Part shown: positions 11,785-23,042 of the stretch, one piece after another
Numbering within the stretch: position 1 is the first letter of the stretch
Layout of the letters: the number at the start of each line of letters is the position of its first letter
NCBI GenBank assembly: GCA_027559495.1
Contig: JAMXSV010000026.1
Coordinates: 2,046,001-2,110,000 of the forward strand
From: Aurifilum marmelostoma
Lineage: Eukaryota > Ascomycota > Sordariomycetes > Diaporthales > Cryphonectriaceae
DNA: 64,000 bases
Direction: 5' to 3'
Made by a program: the position numbers and the translations under genes
Notes under the pieces: generated by a model
The model's database searches: none
What the model was told of the DNA's origin: nothing
What the model saw: the letters and a program-made list of their open reading frames with translations, nothing else

Positions 11785-13433
11785 ACCACAATCGGGCTGC
11801 ATCATGTCGGGACGAGTATAGCAAGCCAATGTCAATTCTCTGCGTATGAGCAAGAAACCGGCCGCAAAACACTATACCCTGATGTTCAGCTTCCTTACTG
11901 CGTTAGTGAGGACTAGTATCTCTGGATCCGTGAGGCCTAAACACAGCATCCCATGATGGTCACAATCTGACCGACTAAGAGATTGGGGAGCTTGTCCTGT
12001 TTCACGCAGCAATTTGATCTTGACTTGGCCACGAGTAGTTGCGGACGTTCAATTACTGTTCGTTGTCAATATCCTTCGAGTACGTACGTTGTCTTTCTTC
12101 AATGACCCAGGCGAATACTCCTATACAGATGCTGACAGTTTTGTAAGATGACTAAAGCCTTTGACAACCACTATTCAAGGAAGCTGCAGAGTCAACACTC
12201 CGCACACTGCAACATGCAAGTGCTCTCTGGGCCTTCCTTGTGCACATTATCTGACCAGGTGCTCTAGAAGCAAACGCGGGAGCTTCACCGTGCCTCACTA
12301 AGAGCTTTATTGAGGGCCTTCATACAAGGGCGCATTCCCAAGTCCCCAAGAGGCTCGAGCTCAAATTGCAGCCACATGAGACATCCAGATCTATCACCAC
12401 CCATGTCTAGTCTTCTATCTTGTCACAATATATAATCACTCGGTAATTACAACTCATTTTCGAGGTTGTCCATAAATGTATTCGTCTTGCAGTGCGTGAG
12501 TTCTTGTACAGATTCTTCTTCCACCCACTCTTAAAGTTGTATATGGTCAATTTCTTTATAACTCTGCATGCATGAATACCTTTATACACCCTTGGCTATC
12601 ATTACTACTTACACTGAGTCAAATCTAGGAGCTACTTGCATGATCCACCAATGAATTACCTGAATACTCAACCTAGTGATGATATACAACATAGCTCGTA
12701 AGAATATTTCTGATATATGCTACTATATTCTCTTGGTTTCCTCACTGTCCCTTCTGCTCACGCATACTACTCTGTTCAGATCTTTGAAGCTTGCATCCAC
12801 TGTCCAGCCACAATACCTCCAACGAATTTTGACTGTCTCAAAGTGTGCTGGCCTGAAGCTGCGCATTCTAGAGGAGTCTTCTGAAGAGAAAGCTCATTCC
12901 GGATCTGTCAGGACAGCTATGGGTGGCCCTTAACATGATGATGTCGCCAGCTTGCCCTGGCATAGTCAGGAATCACCTGGACGAGTCACTGTCTTCTCCT
13001 CTTGCAATGTCTTACCTAAGGCGACACAAGAGACGTCCTCATCACTGGACGTGGGGCTGTGGAGTGACTATCGACAGGTTGAGTATTATTTAATAGCCCT
13101 CCCTTTGGCCGATTGTTGCAATCTCGATTTCTTTTCCTTTCTGCATCGAAACGGGTTCGATCGGACAACAATAACAACCACAAGAACGTTGTCTCTGCGA
13201 GCTCTGCGCCTCCTCGAGCCGTTACTGTCCTCTCTCTTTCGATCTCTCTGTCTCCCGTCATCTCCTTTCCTCTCTTATGCTTCTGGTTCATTGGACCATT
13301 GACATCTTCTTTTTCCCTTCTCACATCGTCGGGCGAAGACACAGGTACGACCTGGCCCTCTGCGGCTGTGCCAACCTTTATCGTTGCACTACTGTCTCTT
13401 CTCTCTCCGAGGCTCCCATCCGGGTCGGACAAC
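11785..13433. other. 1.6 kb intergenic region
   Basis: No gene is supportable. The part around 12,380-12,780 is distinctly AT-rich and without open frames of note. From about 13,080 the sequence becomes pyrimidine-rich (TTTC/CTCT runs), consistent with the promoter and leader of the next gene. A TTG-initiated in-frame extension to 13,113 exists upstream of 13,434 but reads like leader sequence. Confidence 0.5.
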
Positions 13434-15569
13434 ATGGTTGGAAAACACTGGTCAGTGTTGGAGGAACAGTTCTTCTGGGCTGAGGTTGTCCCCAAGGCGC
13501 CCCCAGGCTTCGACAAGGACACCAAGGAGGCCAAGAGGCATGCCAACAAGACGGGTTGGGAGCCGTTGGCTGTCATGATGCGGGAGGGGATGCTTGCCCG
13601 CCAGGGCGAGCCTCTCAATCGCAAATACACACACGTCAGTTGCTGTGAGTAACGTCCCAATCGACATTCACAGCTGCCAGCCCCACACCCCGCCCCCCCC
13701 GCTAGCAGCTGCATCACCCTCTCTACTTAATTCAGTCCTGCAGCAGGCCTCTATTTGATCCAGTCCTGACACCAAGTCTCTCCTTGTTTTCTAGACGAGC
13801 ACTACTTCCAGAACTACGTTCAAGAGAAGTGGTCCAAGAACGCGCCGCCCAGTATCAGAGGGTACATCGAGTACCTCATCAAACAGAACGGTAACCGCGT
13901 GTCCGAGAAGCATCAACGGATGCTAAACAAGATCGACGCCCACATGGCCGGTAAGTCGCGCCTGGATCTTTGACAGGCCCATACGCATTTGCACTGCAGA
14001 AGACTGACGATGTCTTCTCCAGATAAGCAAAAAGCCAACACCGCCCAAGGCGCCGGTCGTGGTCGCGCTCCTCGCGCCCAGGCCTCTGAGTCTGGAGCTC
14101 AGGCCCCCCCCGTTCCTGGCACTGTGGCTTCGGGGGCCCCGTCGTCAGGAGTAGCTTCTGCTGCTCCTGGCCTGGACCTTCTGGCTACAGTGGCCCTGTC
14201 TACATCTTCTGCGTCCACCACAGCCGCCGCCACCACAGCCGCCGTTGGCGCTCAGCCAGAGGCCATCGCCAGGCAGAGCGGTGGAGCTTCTGAGGAAGCC
14301 CTCGCTCAGGGTGCTGATGGCGGCAACGTCATCTCCCCTGAGCAGGGAAACTCGGGGCTTCAACACCAGGATGCCTGGCAGCCTCAGCTGCCTGTCTACA
14401 ATCAGCCAGAGCAGCAGAGCCACCAGCCTGCCGGCCTCCCTGGTGCCCAGCAGTACAGTGACGACAATAACAACAACAACAACAATACCAACAATGATGG
14501 TGTCGGCTTCGTCGACGGTGGCGCTTCTGTCACCAACGGCGGCGACAACCCAGGCAACGGCTGGGACGAGCTCCCTTTTCCTGGTGGCGTGTTCTCTGCG
14601 GAGTGGGACGCCGACTTCTGGACCGCTTTCAACGCGATCCAGGACTTCAACGATGCCCTGCGTGAGCAGGACCCAGCCGCACTCGCCGTCTGGGCGCCCG
14701 ACATGGGCATCGACCCCCGCGCGCTGCACGACATGAGCGCGCAGCCTGTCCCTGCTGGTGCTGACCCCCAGCAGTCTGGGTTGGGTGGCCCTCTTGGCAC
14801 CCTTGGGTACGGCGACGCCAACGCCCAACAGCTGAACCTGGCTGGCTTCAATGCCAACCAGCAGTTCAACGTTGGCGGTGCCGTGCCCGCCCCAGCTGCT
14901 GGCGCTTCTCAGCAGCACCAGCAGCAGGCCTATAACAACGGGCCTGCCCCGGCGGTCGACGAAGGGCTCCTGTTCCAGCAAGTTCCTGCCGGACAATCCA
15001 ACAACAACAACCACGCCGACGAGGGAGCCGAGGGAGGGGCTCGTGGTCGCTCACCCGCTGTCGAGCGGGTGCCTAAGAGGGGCGACCGCAGCCCCTCGCC
15101 AGTCGGCCGACCTCACAAGAGGGTGGCGCGCAGCCGCTCTCTTGTCGCCCAGGAGCAGGAGCAGCAGGTCCCCGGCGAGGGCCTGGGCAACATCAACAAC
15201 AACAACAACGTCGCCATGGGCAGCAATGCCCTTGGCAACGTTCCACAGGTCCCTCGCCCTGCTCCTGCCGCCTGGGCCCACGCGGCGCGGCCGGGCGTCA
15301 ACCTCGACGACGTGTTCCTGCCAATGCCCGAGGGGGGCAGCCCACCCCTCGAGCAGTGGTTTCCTCGGCTCACGCCCGCCGAGGACTTCGTGTCGCCGCC
15401 CTCCCAGTCCATTTTCGACTGGGAGGCACCGCCCTGGTTCGCCGACGACGGCGGCGAGGAGGCCGGGGAGACGTCGGGCCTGCCTCTGGAGCAGGCTCCC
15501 GGCCCCCTGGGCATGGCCGACCGTCGTGGCCACCAGAACGACGACGAGGACGATGGATTCGGCGTCTAA
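13434..15569 (+). CDS. Myb/SANT-like domain protein with Asn-rich tail
   Basis: Exons are 13434-13644, 13795-13950 and 14023-15569 (637 aa), with GTGAGT and GTAAGT donors, TAG and CAG acceptors and correct phase. The first ~120 residues form a conserved-looking domain: HWSVLEEQFFW near the start, then WEPLAVMM, RKYTHVSCYEHYFQN and a final helix. The pattern (W..EE..FFW, later YEHYF) is found in Sordariomycete proteins of unknown role and resembles a Myb/SANT-type helical DNA- or histone-binding fold; this is inference. The remaining ~510 residues are low complexity (Ala/Gly/Pro/Gln) with Asn runs at about residues 280 and 460 and a basic cluster (KRGDRSPSP through KRVARSRS) that could act as a nuclear localisation signal. 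A nuclear regulatory protein is plausible but not shown. Confidence 0.75.
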
Positions 15570-16156
15570 CCCCACCTTCCTTCCTACGTCCGGCCAAGGT
15601 GGTGAACCGATGAAGGCGGCGTGTTGTCAACCGTGATGGAGCCAAGGTTTTCGAGAGCCTCGTTATGGTCGTGGAGTTCTTTTCCTTTTTTCGAATCGGC
15701 ACGGAGGAGTCTGGAGGGAACATGGAGTTGGAAGATACCCAGGTCTTGTCTTGATTTCTCTGCAAAGGGTTTAATTTCTTCAGTCGGTCCACGAAGGAGT
15801 CACAATGGTTTTCTTTTCATCGATTTACGAGGGGTCCAGCAAGGAGTTTTGAGGGGGGGGTTCCTTTTTAAGATACCACTGTGCCGTTGAAGTTTCCTTT
15901 CGAAGGCACCAAGTTATTGAACTCTTTTCTTTCTCCTCCAAATACTGTGTTGATCCGTGGCAGGATATCTCGCGAAAACCTTGAACAAACTTTACTCCTT
16001 TTCTCGAGAATGATATGATAACATTTCAAGCTACGGTAGTATCGTCATTTCTTCCTGCTCGCCCATGTCAAATTGGTGGGGTTACTGTTGAGAAGTCCAG
16101 ATTTCTTCCTAATTCCGTCACCTACATGGCAAGAAAGAAAGTAGCCTGCGATTCTC
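15570..16156. other. Convergent 3' intergenic region
   Basis: This lies between the Asn-rich protein gene (+) and the CutC-like gene (-), which converge. It is T-rich downstream of 15,640 and probably contains both 3' untranslated regions. I found no coding frame of interest. Confidence 0.6.
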
Positions 16157-17217
16157 CTACACCAAACTTTTCAGAATAGCCCGGAGCTCCTCCCCATCCA
16201 CAACAGCCTCCTCTCCCTGTGCCACCGAGTTCGTTAGGCACGACGAATGGAACCACACCTCGAGAGCCCCGCCACCAGATGATGAAGCCGGCGGCGGCGC
16301 GCTAAACAGTGCTTCCTTAAGCTTTGGGACATTCAACCCTCTCACCCCACCACCAACAATGACCTCTCCAAGTTTTCCCGGCGCGGAGCGGATAATCCGT
16401 GCCAGGGTTGCGGTGTGGTCTGCTGCGGAGCCTGGGCCCCCGGACGTGAGGAGGCCGTGGAAGCCGCAGCGGTTGAGGTCGGCCAGGGCGTCTTCTGGGG
16501 TGGCGCCTTGGGTGCCGAGGATGTCGTCCTGGAGAATATGGGTTGGGTGTGTCAGTTTTGTGTGTGGGTGGTGTCGAAGGGCAGATGCGGAATGTCGCGA
16601 GTAAGGAACTGGAAACATGGCGGTAGTGGGGGAGATGGATAGGGGGAGAGGTAGATTAGGGGAAGAAGATATAATATAAAGGTTAGTATCAGAACATACG
16701 AACGCCCGGTGAAAAACACACGGCAGACCGCCCGCCAGATCAACCAGTTCCCGGTTCCTCTCAACATCCACAACAACGGGCGTCTTTTCCTCCGCCCCAT
16801 CCTGCTCCTCCGGCGGGACCCGCCTCACTAGATCCTTCTTCAGCACCCCGAAAACGAACCCATCCCCCCCTGTCCCGACTCAACAACCCCGAGCTCACAA
16901 AATCCCTGATACCCTCCCTCATCTCCTCAAGCTCGGCATCCGAGTAGACAAAGTCCTGCGCCGTCGTCACCATCGGGCCACTGTCACTGTCGTCCTCCCC
17001 CTCTCATCGGCTGTGGGGGCCCGCGCGGCCTGATCATGACCCGCAGCGGCACGGTTCTTGGTGAGGAAGAAGACAGTGCCTCGAGGTCAGAGAGGGAAGG
17101 GGTCAGGCCTCCCTGGGGGTAGGAGTTGGCGCGGTTGAGTTCCAGACGGTGAGCGCCCGCGGAGATGGCGAGTTGCGCGGAAGAGGGGGAGAACACGGGG
17201 ACTTCGAGGGGAAACAT
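16157..17217 (-). pseudogene. CutC-family gene with two one-base frameshifts
   Basis: The product would be a CutC-family protein (TIM-barrel; PF03932, named for bacterial copper homeostasis, function in fungi unclear). Conserved segments appear in order on the minus strand: LEVPVFSPSSAQLAISAGAH and LELNRANSYPQGGLTPS, then MIRPRGPP, DFVYSDAELEEM, RNRELVDLAGG, CVFHRAF, DILGTQG, GFHGLLTSGGPG, EVIVGGGVR and FHSSC. They lie in three frames. The first break is at a run of five G (plus-strand C run near 16998-17002) just after MIRPRGPP. The second is at a run of seven G (plus-strand C run 16864-16870) before the frame reading FVFGVLKKD. One G fewer in each run restores a continuous family-like reading. 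An intron 16529-16699 with a GTATGT donor and CAG acceptor joins HRAF to DDILG. Both breaks in homopolymers make sequencing or assembly error as likely as true gene decay. Confidence 0.75.
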
Positions 17218-17936
17218 GTTGAAGGATAGGCTGACGGGTCGTAAACGGAGTGTTTCAGAGGATGGCGCCCGGTATTCGTGCTCGTTGTTGACAGAGGAAT
17301 GTGGTGATGGTTTGAAGGGTTGGGGTACAAGCCCGGTGGGGCGGAAGAGGGGCAGGGGTGCCAGCAGCCAGCTACAGTACTATCTTAGTATGTATCAATA
17401 ATCAATTCCCATTATGATTGCCACCAGCTTTCAGAGGGGCTCACATTATCAGCCCTCCTTTTTGAGGTCAATACTCAGTTAGCAGCTCTCTGCAAATTAA
17501 CTAAGATCACTCATATATGTACACATAATACTGTGCTGACATTTAAAGAGGGTCATTGGTTGGGCGAGGGCAGGTTTCTGGCAAGAATCCCGAATCAATT
17601 TTGAATTGGCTACAAGGTGTTGCTGAGAAAGACTGCATATATAACAACACACCGATGAATGCTTTCTTACATAGTGGCCGTACTACCTAGCTGGGGCCTT
17701 GCTATGCTGTTCCGGTCTCTAATGCTGGACAATACTCCAATAGTGTTTACCCAATCAAGGAACAATGCTCATTGTGCTTCTATCTATGCATACATGCTCT
17801 CCACAGGGAGATAGTCACTCTAACATATAACTTGATATTTATCTAGTACATCTTTACTTTATATGATCTAAGATCCCCCGTCTAGATTCCTTGTTCAAAC
17901 AGGGTATGCCAAAAAGCCAATGTAGCATCAGAGAAC
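17218..17936. other. Intergenic region, AT-rich in its second half
   Basis: This separates two minus-strand genes. The part next to 17,217 should contain the CutC-like promoter. From about 17,380 to 17,880 the DNA is AT-rich with no open frame worth calling; it probably includes the 3' untranslated region of the aminopeptidase gene. Confidence 0.5.
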
Positions 17937-19663
17937 TCAGTGATCCCACTCAGCATCAATAGCCTCCCAGTGGTCCAGGAATCCCTTGAACCACTTGACG
18001 CCCAGCCCGGGGTCGAGAGCACCCGTGGTGGCACGGATAGAGTGCATTGAGAGCTGCGGCAGCCCGGCGTCAACCGCCTTGACCCCCATCGCGCTCGACA
18101 GCATAGGGCCGACGGTGCCTCCGGACCGGGAATCGTTGCGGATCATAAACTGCTGGTTCGTGCACCCGCTCAGCTCGGCCACCCGGCTGCACACGGTCGT
18201 GCTGACGCTGTCGGTCGTCATGTGGCCGTTGCTGTCATGGCACACGACCAGGCCTACGTTCAGCAGGGGCAGGTGCTCGTTCTGGTACCGGTCGAGGAAG
18301 TTGGGGTTGGTGGCGTGGGTGACATCGGCCGACACGAGGAACGAGCGCGCGTATGTCTGGCCGACAATGCCAGGCCCGAAGGTCTTGCCGGCGTTGGCCG
18401 TCAGGGCCTCGACGCTCCGCTCAATGATAGAGGGCAGGAAGTTTCCCCTCGCGCCCTGCCGGAGCAGGCTGCCAATCTCCTCGTCGTCGAACAGGGCGAC
18501 CATCTTGATGCCTCCATCAGTATCAGCGTCGTCGGACAGCAGGAGACCCGTCAGGGCCGCCCAGGAGCAGAGCTTGTCGTCGATCCGGCCTGCCGAGATG
18601 AACTCCTTGTCCATGCCGCTGAGGACCGCCGGTGCGTGGTCAAATAGCTCGAGCTCCCAGTTGACGATGGAGCTGTAGTTCTGGGGTCCGATGCCGAGCT
18701 CCGAGGCGATGAGTTTCACCAGCTTGGGCGGCTGAGAGGCCACAAAGGTGCCGACCTCACCCACGGCCTCCTCGCTTCCTGTCGACAAGCCGATGACGGG
18801 AACGACCTGCGTCTCCTTGTTCTGCGACCCCAGCATCCCGACACCAAAATGCGGTGCCAGGGTGGGGATCTTGGCTATGGGCCAGCCGAGCTTGACCAGC
18901 TTCTGGGTGGTCTTGCCTGTCGCAGAATCGCGGACGATCACGCGGCCGCCGATGCTCAGGTCTCGGTCCCACCATGTCTCGTTGAGGGCACCGGCATACG
19001 GGGCCACGCCAAGCTGAACGTAGCCGGCCTTTGTGGGCTTCTTGCTCACGGGCTTGAGCTTGGCGGTCAGGGCATCGATGTGTCCGGCGATCATGGCCAC
19101 ACCATGGCCGGGCTTGTATGCCTTGCCGACCTTGAAGGCCACCATACTGCTCCCGTTTCGAGTAACATAGTATTTTCCGCCGGGCTTGATCGTTTCGGAC
19201 CAGTCGTCTCGTGCGGGAAGCTGTGTATGTGTGTTGCAATACGTCAGTCTTGAAAGAGGGAGCGGGGCGCCTCTCGCTGGGCAATGGTTGAGGGAATGGA
19301 ATGGCGACCACTTACCTCGACGAAGCCTTTCAGACCTAGTTCCTTCTTGAAATAGTCCACAGCGTGGAATATAGTCGGGTTCTCGGTCAGGAACTCGCAG
19401 AACGGCTGGGTGAAAGCCTCGGGCTTATCGCAGGCAGTCGGCGTGCGTTGGGGAGGGGGCCCTGATTCGCGGGTGCTGGCAACGCGAGGGAGTCCGGAGG
19501 GCGGCGTCATTTCGTATCTCGAAGGGGCCGAGGCACCGTCTTGAGCAGACTCCAAGGAGAGGTTTGAGAGGGTATAGACGCCGCTTTGAACAGCTTGTTG
19601 ATACTGCTGCTGCGCCTGGCCGGCTAGATCGTGCTGTCTGCTTCCCACTCTGCTTCTAACCAT
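17937..19663 (-). CDS. Vacuolar aminopeptidase, family M18 (Ape1/Lap4-like)
   Basis: Exons are 19663-19316 and 19220-17937 (543 aa). The 95 bp intron has a GTAAGTG donor and an ACACAG acceptor in phase 0. Family M18 (aspartyl/leucyl aminopeptidase) signatures are all present: FCEFLTENPTIFHAVDYFK near residue 95, then ARDDW and YYVTRNGSS, GHIDAL (first metal His/Asp), GRIDDKLCS (bridging Asp), FDDEEIGS (catalytic and metal Glu), SADVTHATNPN (metal Asp) and LSMHSIRATTG (metal His). The enzyme is a di-zinc exopeptidase forming dodecamers. In yeast, Ape1 reaches the vacuole by the Cvt pathway through an N-terminal propeptide. The ~85 residues before the conserved domain here could serve similarly, but I see no certain propeptide signature. 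The ATG at 19663 is the first in frame; the longer open frame upstream begins with TTG and looks like leader. Confidence 0.92.
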
Positions 19664-20121
19664 ATTGCGGCCTTTGTCCAGGGAAACGTTTTCGAGATTC
19701 GCTGTAGTTGATGTGAGATGCGAGATGGGTGAAAGGTTCAAGAGTGCTCTGAATGAGAAAGTGAAGGGACTGGGACTGGGCTTGAACAGGAACGTGGAGA
19801 CGGAATTGGTCGAATCTGGGAGGAGGACTGATAGCGACGGCAATGACGACGGGGGTTAATCGGGAGGTTGGCACGCGATACCTGTCACAAGCTACCTCTT
19901 ATCGCGGTCAGGGGCCCAGCTCATTTCCTCTTCAGGACAAGAACACTTGTCCACGAAGCCGAGGTCGCAGGGCCCTGAATTATGCGGGTTAGGGTTATGC
20001 TCGGTGATCACCCAAGAACCCTGGTTCCCTCCCTCCTCTCAGAGATTCCCGAAAAGGAAAAGAAAGAGGAATGGAAAGGAAAGCACGACTTCCTGATTAC
20101 TCTTTCTCACTTTCAAATCAT

Positions 20122-20162
20122 GCTCCTCCTCCTCCTCCTCCTCCTCCTCCTCCTCCTCCTCC
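20122..20162. repeat. (CTC)n microsatellite
   Basis: About thirteen perfect CTC units in an intergenic stretch. Confidence 0.95.
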
Positions 20163-20850
20163 AATCCCTCCGCATAAACTCATGGTGGCGTTCCAGATGA
20201 GTAAAAAAATCTCACCGCCTCCCAGTGTGTCGTGATTCCACCCCAGCCAGACGTATTCACAATACGAGGTGACCAGGCCCCTTCCCCCCTCTAGTCCAGT
20301 TCCTGCCGACCAAGATGATTCCTGACCACTCAGGTCTTGCGCATCCCGCCGCCACTTCCGAGAAAAGGCTGCGATGGCGACGATCTAATCAGCCCTACGG
20401 GCTCATGGCTCGTGTCTCGTCTCTTATGCTACCTACTCTTGATTCGTTCCCGGAGGGACGTAATCGCGGTGAGCAGGTGATTTATTTCTTTCTCGGTGTC
20501 AGATCTTAGCGCAAACGTGGACGCGTCGTTGGAAAGCGCAGCAAAGCAGGCAAGCCAGCAGTACAATGGAGACAGCGGAGGATTTCTCAGACACACCAGA
20601 GACGAAACCTGGAAGGGAACGTTGCTTTCCGGTTCTACCGCGACAAGACGAGGCTTGGACAGAGAGAGCGGGGAAGCATGGGAAGAAGGAGAAAGAGAGG
20701 AATAAGCAACGAGGCTGAGGCTTCGTGAACAGCCAAAATTTGCAGAACGTTCCCGGAAGGAGACAATGTCTACTCACTAAGTACGTATCTGGTGCCAAGT
20801 CTCACAAGATGACAGTCTAATTCATTAATTGACGGCTGTCACAGATGCGA

Positions 20851-20860
20851 ATATATAAAG
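20851..20860 (+). promoter_or_regulatory. TATA box of NIS1-like gene
   Basis: ATATATAAAG lies about 160 bases before the ATG at 21019. A strong TATA is common in highly induced secreted-protein genes. Confidence 0.5.
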
Positions 20861-20988
20861 AGCAAGCGGTCCTGTCGAAATCACATCTCACCTGCAGGAA
20901 TCCAAGACAACAACAACATCTCCATTCGATCGTCTCGATATTATTTGCCCTATAAGAACCCTTTGCTCCTCATACATAGCGTAAAGAC

Positions 20989-21011
20989 CACACACACACA
21001 CACACACACAC
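20989..21011. repeat. (CA)n microsatellite in 5' leader
   Basis: About eleven CA units end 8 bases before the start codon at 21019, so they are probably transcribed in the leader of the NIS1-like mRNA. Confidence 0.9.
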
Positions 21012-21018
21012 CCTCAAA

Positions 21019-21564
21019 ATGCGTGCCTCCAGCATCCTCGCCGCCTCAGCGCCTCTCCTCTCACTGGTCCACGCCAGAATCGGAGGCCTCGGCATCCCCT
21101 CTACCATCAAGCCAGGCGACACCTTCAACCTGGTCATCGAGGGCACAGGCTACATCCAGTCTGTGACGGACGTGTCCATCGCCGTCGGCTATAACCCGGG
21201 CGGCAACCCTCTCGACTACGGCCTTGGCATCTTCATCACGGCGTTTGACCTTGGTAAGCTGACGAGATCTCCAGCGCCATGCTGTCCCCATATCTCTCCC
21301 CCTCCTGTCGAGCTCTCGTGTGACCTAACATACTATGCCTCTCATGCAGTCGCCGACTCCAACTACGATGGGGACTACAACAAGAGCGTCACCCTCCCGG
21401 CCTCGGCCCAGGCCGGCGCGGCTACCTTCACCGCCAGCCTGGAGAGCCTGTACGGTGTCCAGTACGAGCCGGCGCTGTACCCTTTCAACATTTCCTTCAC
21501 CATTGGGGATGTGACCAGCACGGATTATACCTTTGTGGGCCTCAACCCTCCAGAGTTTTCTTGA
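21019..21564 (+). CDS. NIS1-like secreted effector protein
   Basis: Exons are 21019-21253 and 21350-21564 (149 aa). The intron has a GTAAGC donor and CAG acceptor, in phase 1. An N-terminal signal peptide is clear: basic start, hydrophobic core over residues 5-17, and an Ala-rich end (VHA, ~19). The mature part is a small protein with an immunoglobulin-like, beta-rich pattern: IPSTIKPGDTFNLVIEG, then GYIQSVTDVSIAVGYNPGG (the most diagnostic stretch), SLYGVQYEPALYPFN and a final TIGDVTSTDYTFVG. This matches the NIS1 (necrosis-inducing secreted protein 1) family, described in Colletotrichum and widely conserved in asco- and basidiomycetes. Family members act in the plant apoplast, where some interfere with immune receptor kinases. 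No cysteines are seen in the mature part. The intron is a multiple of three with no stop, so retention would give a 181-residue variant. Confidence 0.82.
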   Translation: MRASSILAASAPLLSLVHARIGGLGIPSTIKPGDTFNLVIEGTGYIQSVTDVSIAVGYNPGGNPLDYGLGIFITAFDLGKLTRSPAPCCPHISPPPVELSCDLTYYASHAVADSNYDGDYNKSVTLPASAQAGAATFTASLESLYGVQYEPALYPFNISFTIGDVTSTDYTFVGLNPPEFS

Positions 21565-21891
21565 AGAGGGAGGAGTCGATAGGCTAGCCAGAGAGACTTG
21601 TTGCGGTGGTTGGCATATGAATCACGCCAGTCAGTTATAATGAATTGATGTGGGCGAAGGTGGGGTGTACGACTGAAGGACTTGGGAGAATTTCTTTTGT
21701 ACATATAGATTCAGCTTAAAAGACACTTACACTCCCTAGATACATGGTTTAATTCCTCGCCAACACTCTTTTCTGCTTTGCTTGATGATATGATCAGTAT
21801 TTTGACAGCGGGATGGCCAACAGCCAATCACGGGCTGTAGCTGGGTAGCCTTGCTTCCGAATGCAGTAGGTGGGGTCCAGCATCGTACTAG

Positions 21892-21893
<2 letters not shown>

Positions 21894-21922
<29 letters not shown>
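21894..21922. repeat. (AT)n microsatellite
   Basis: About fourteen alternating AT units, 330 bases downstream of the NIS1-like stop codon. Confidence 0.95.
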
Positions 21923-22132
21923 CGACCGACCAGTGAACATTCTGATGATTATTCCAGGGCTCTCAAGAATAAAAATATCACCTGAAATAATCTGCAAATT
22001 CCTTTTTTCAATAGAGTTTGTGGAATAGGAGAACCTGAATATGGGTGCGGATGCGTCTCAGTAGCCACGGAACTGTTCCCAGCAACTCGTAGATGCAACA
22101 GAAATTCTCTTCATATCCCACTGAATAATAAT

Positions 22133-22135
<3 letters not shown>

Positions 22136-22192
<57 letters not shown>
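22136..22192. repeat. Compound (AT)n(GT)n microsatellite
   Basis: About fifteen AT units run directly into about fourteen TG units. Alternating purine-pyrimidine DNA of this length can adopt cruciform or Z-form under supercoiling. Confidence 0.95.
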
Positions 22193-22193
<1 letters not shown>

Positions 22194-23042
22194 CAGTCGA
22201 TGTGTGCGTTCTTGGCGATATTGAGGCTCGAGGTGCAACGTATTGGTTGAGAGGGTGACGGAACCAAACCTGTGATGAGGCAGATGGGCTTCTTGGGAGC
22301 TGCCATGATCCAATTTGGTTGTTTATTGTCGTTAACGGTATCTACCCAGTGATGTATATGAACTGTGTGGACAGACATCCACATCCGCCCTCTGTGCTCC
22401 CACCACCTCTATATATCAGCACACATTCCCACAACAGTGATAAAAGGTCCATTCAGGATGGCGATGACCCACCCCCCATATCATGCAGCCATGCCTCGTT
22501 TCCCTGCGAGGAGGGGCCCTTTTGACGGACTTTGCGTACGTCCGCACTAAAGTCCTCTCTTCCCCCGCTTGAGCCTCCGCGAGCGACATTCACTTGACCG
22601 GATGCAGGTTTCACAGTCAAATTAAATAGACTCTGTATCTCTTGTGATAGGCACACAAGGTGCAGTATGATTCTTACTTCTCAGCCCCCTCCATAAGGAG
22701 GTGATAATGCTGAGAGGCAGTGGTAAGATATGATGTACGCTGTGTATGACATAGTAAAAAAAAAAACAAACAAACAAGGGTAATGGGGTATTTGCAATGA
22801 CAGGTTCCCAAAAAAAATATTATAGACAAAATCAATCCCGATGCTCCTCTCCTGTAGCAACAAAAGGAAATGTGGTATCTTATCTGCCCGGCCGTGGCAC
22901 GCAAATGAAAGACTCGCTCAGAACAATGCTCCGTGCATGCACAAGAAAGTGATATGGCTCCGCTTCCAACACCGTCACAATACCAAAGAACATAGAGAAA
23001 AGGCCAAACACCATATCATGTTCCCTTCGTGATCTCTCCCAA

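Larger units (their letters stand above)
19664..21018. other. Divergent intergenic region with CTC and CA microsatellites
   Basis: This is the shared upstream region of the aminopeptidase (-) and the NIS1-like gene (+). It contains a CTC trinucleotide repeat, a TATA box and a CA repeat, listed separately. No gene is supportable. Confidence 0.6.
21565..23042. other. Convergent intergenic region with AT and GT microsatellites
   Basis: This is the 3' region of the NIS1-like gene and of the Kar9-like gene. It holds two dinucleotide microsatellites listed separately, and an A-rich run near 22,756-22,784. No gene is supportable. Confidence 0.6.

Noticed and set aside
13989..15636. Overlapping frames on both strands within the Asn-rich protein gene
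   Set aside because: Shadows of a GC-rich, repetitive coding region; the frame that splices to the conserved N-terminal domain explains the sequence.
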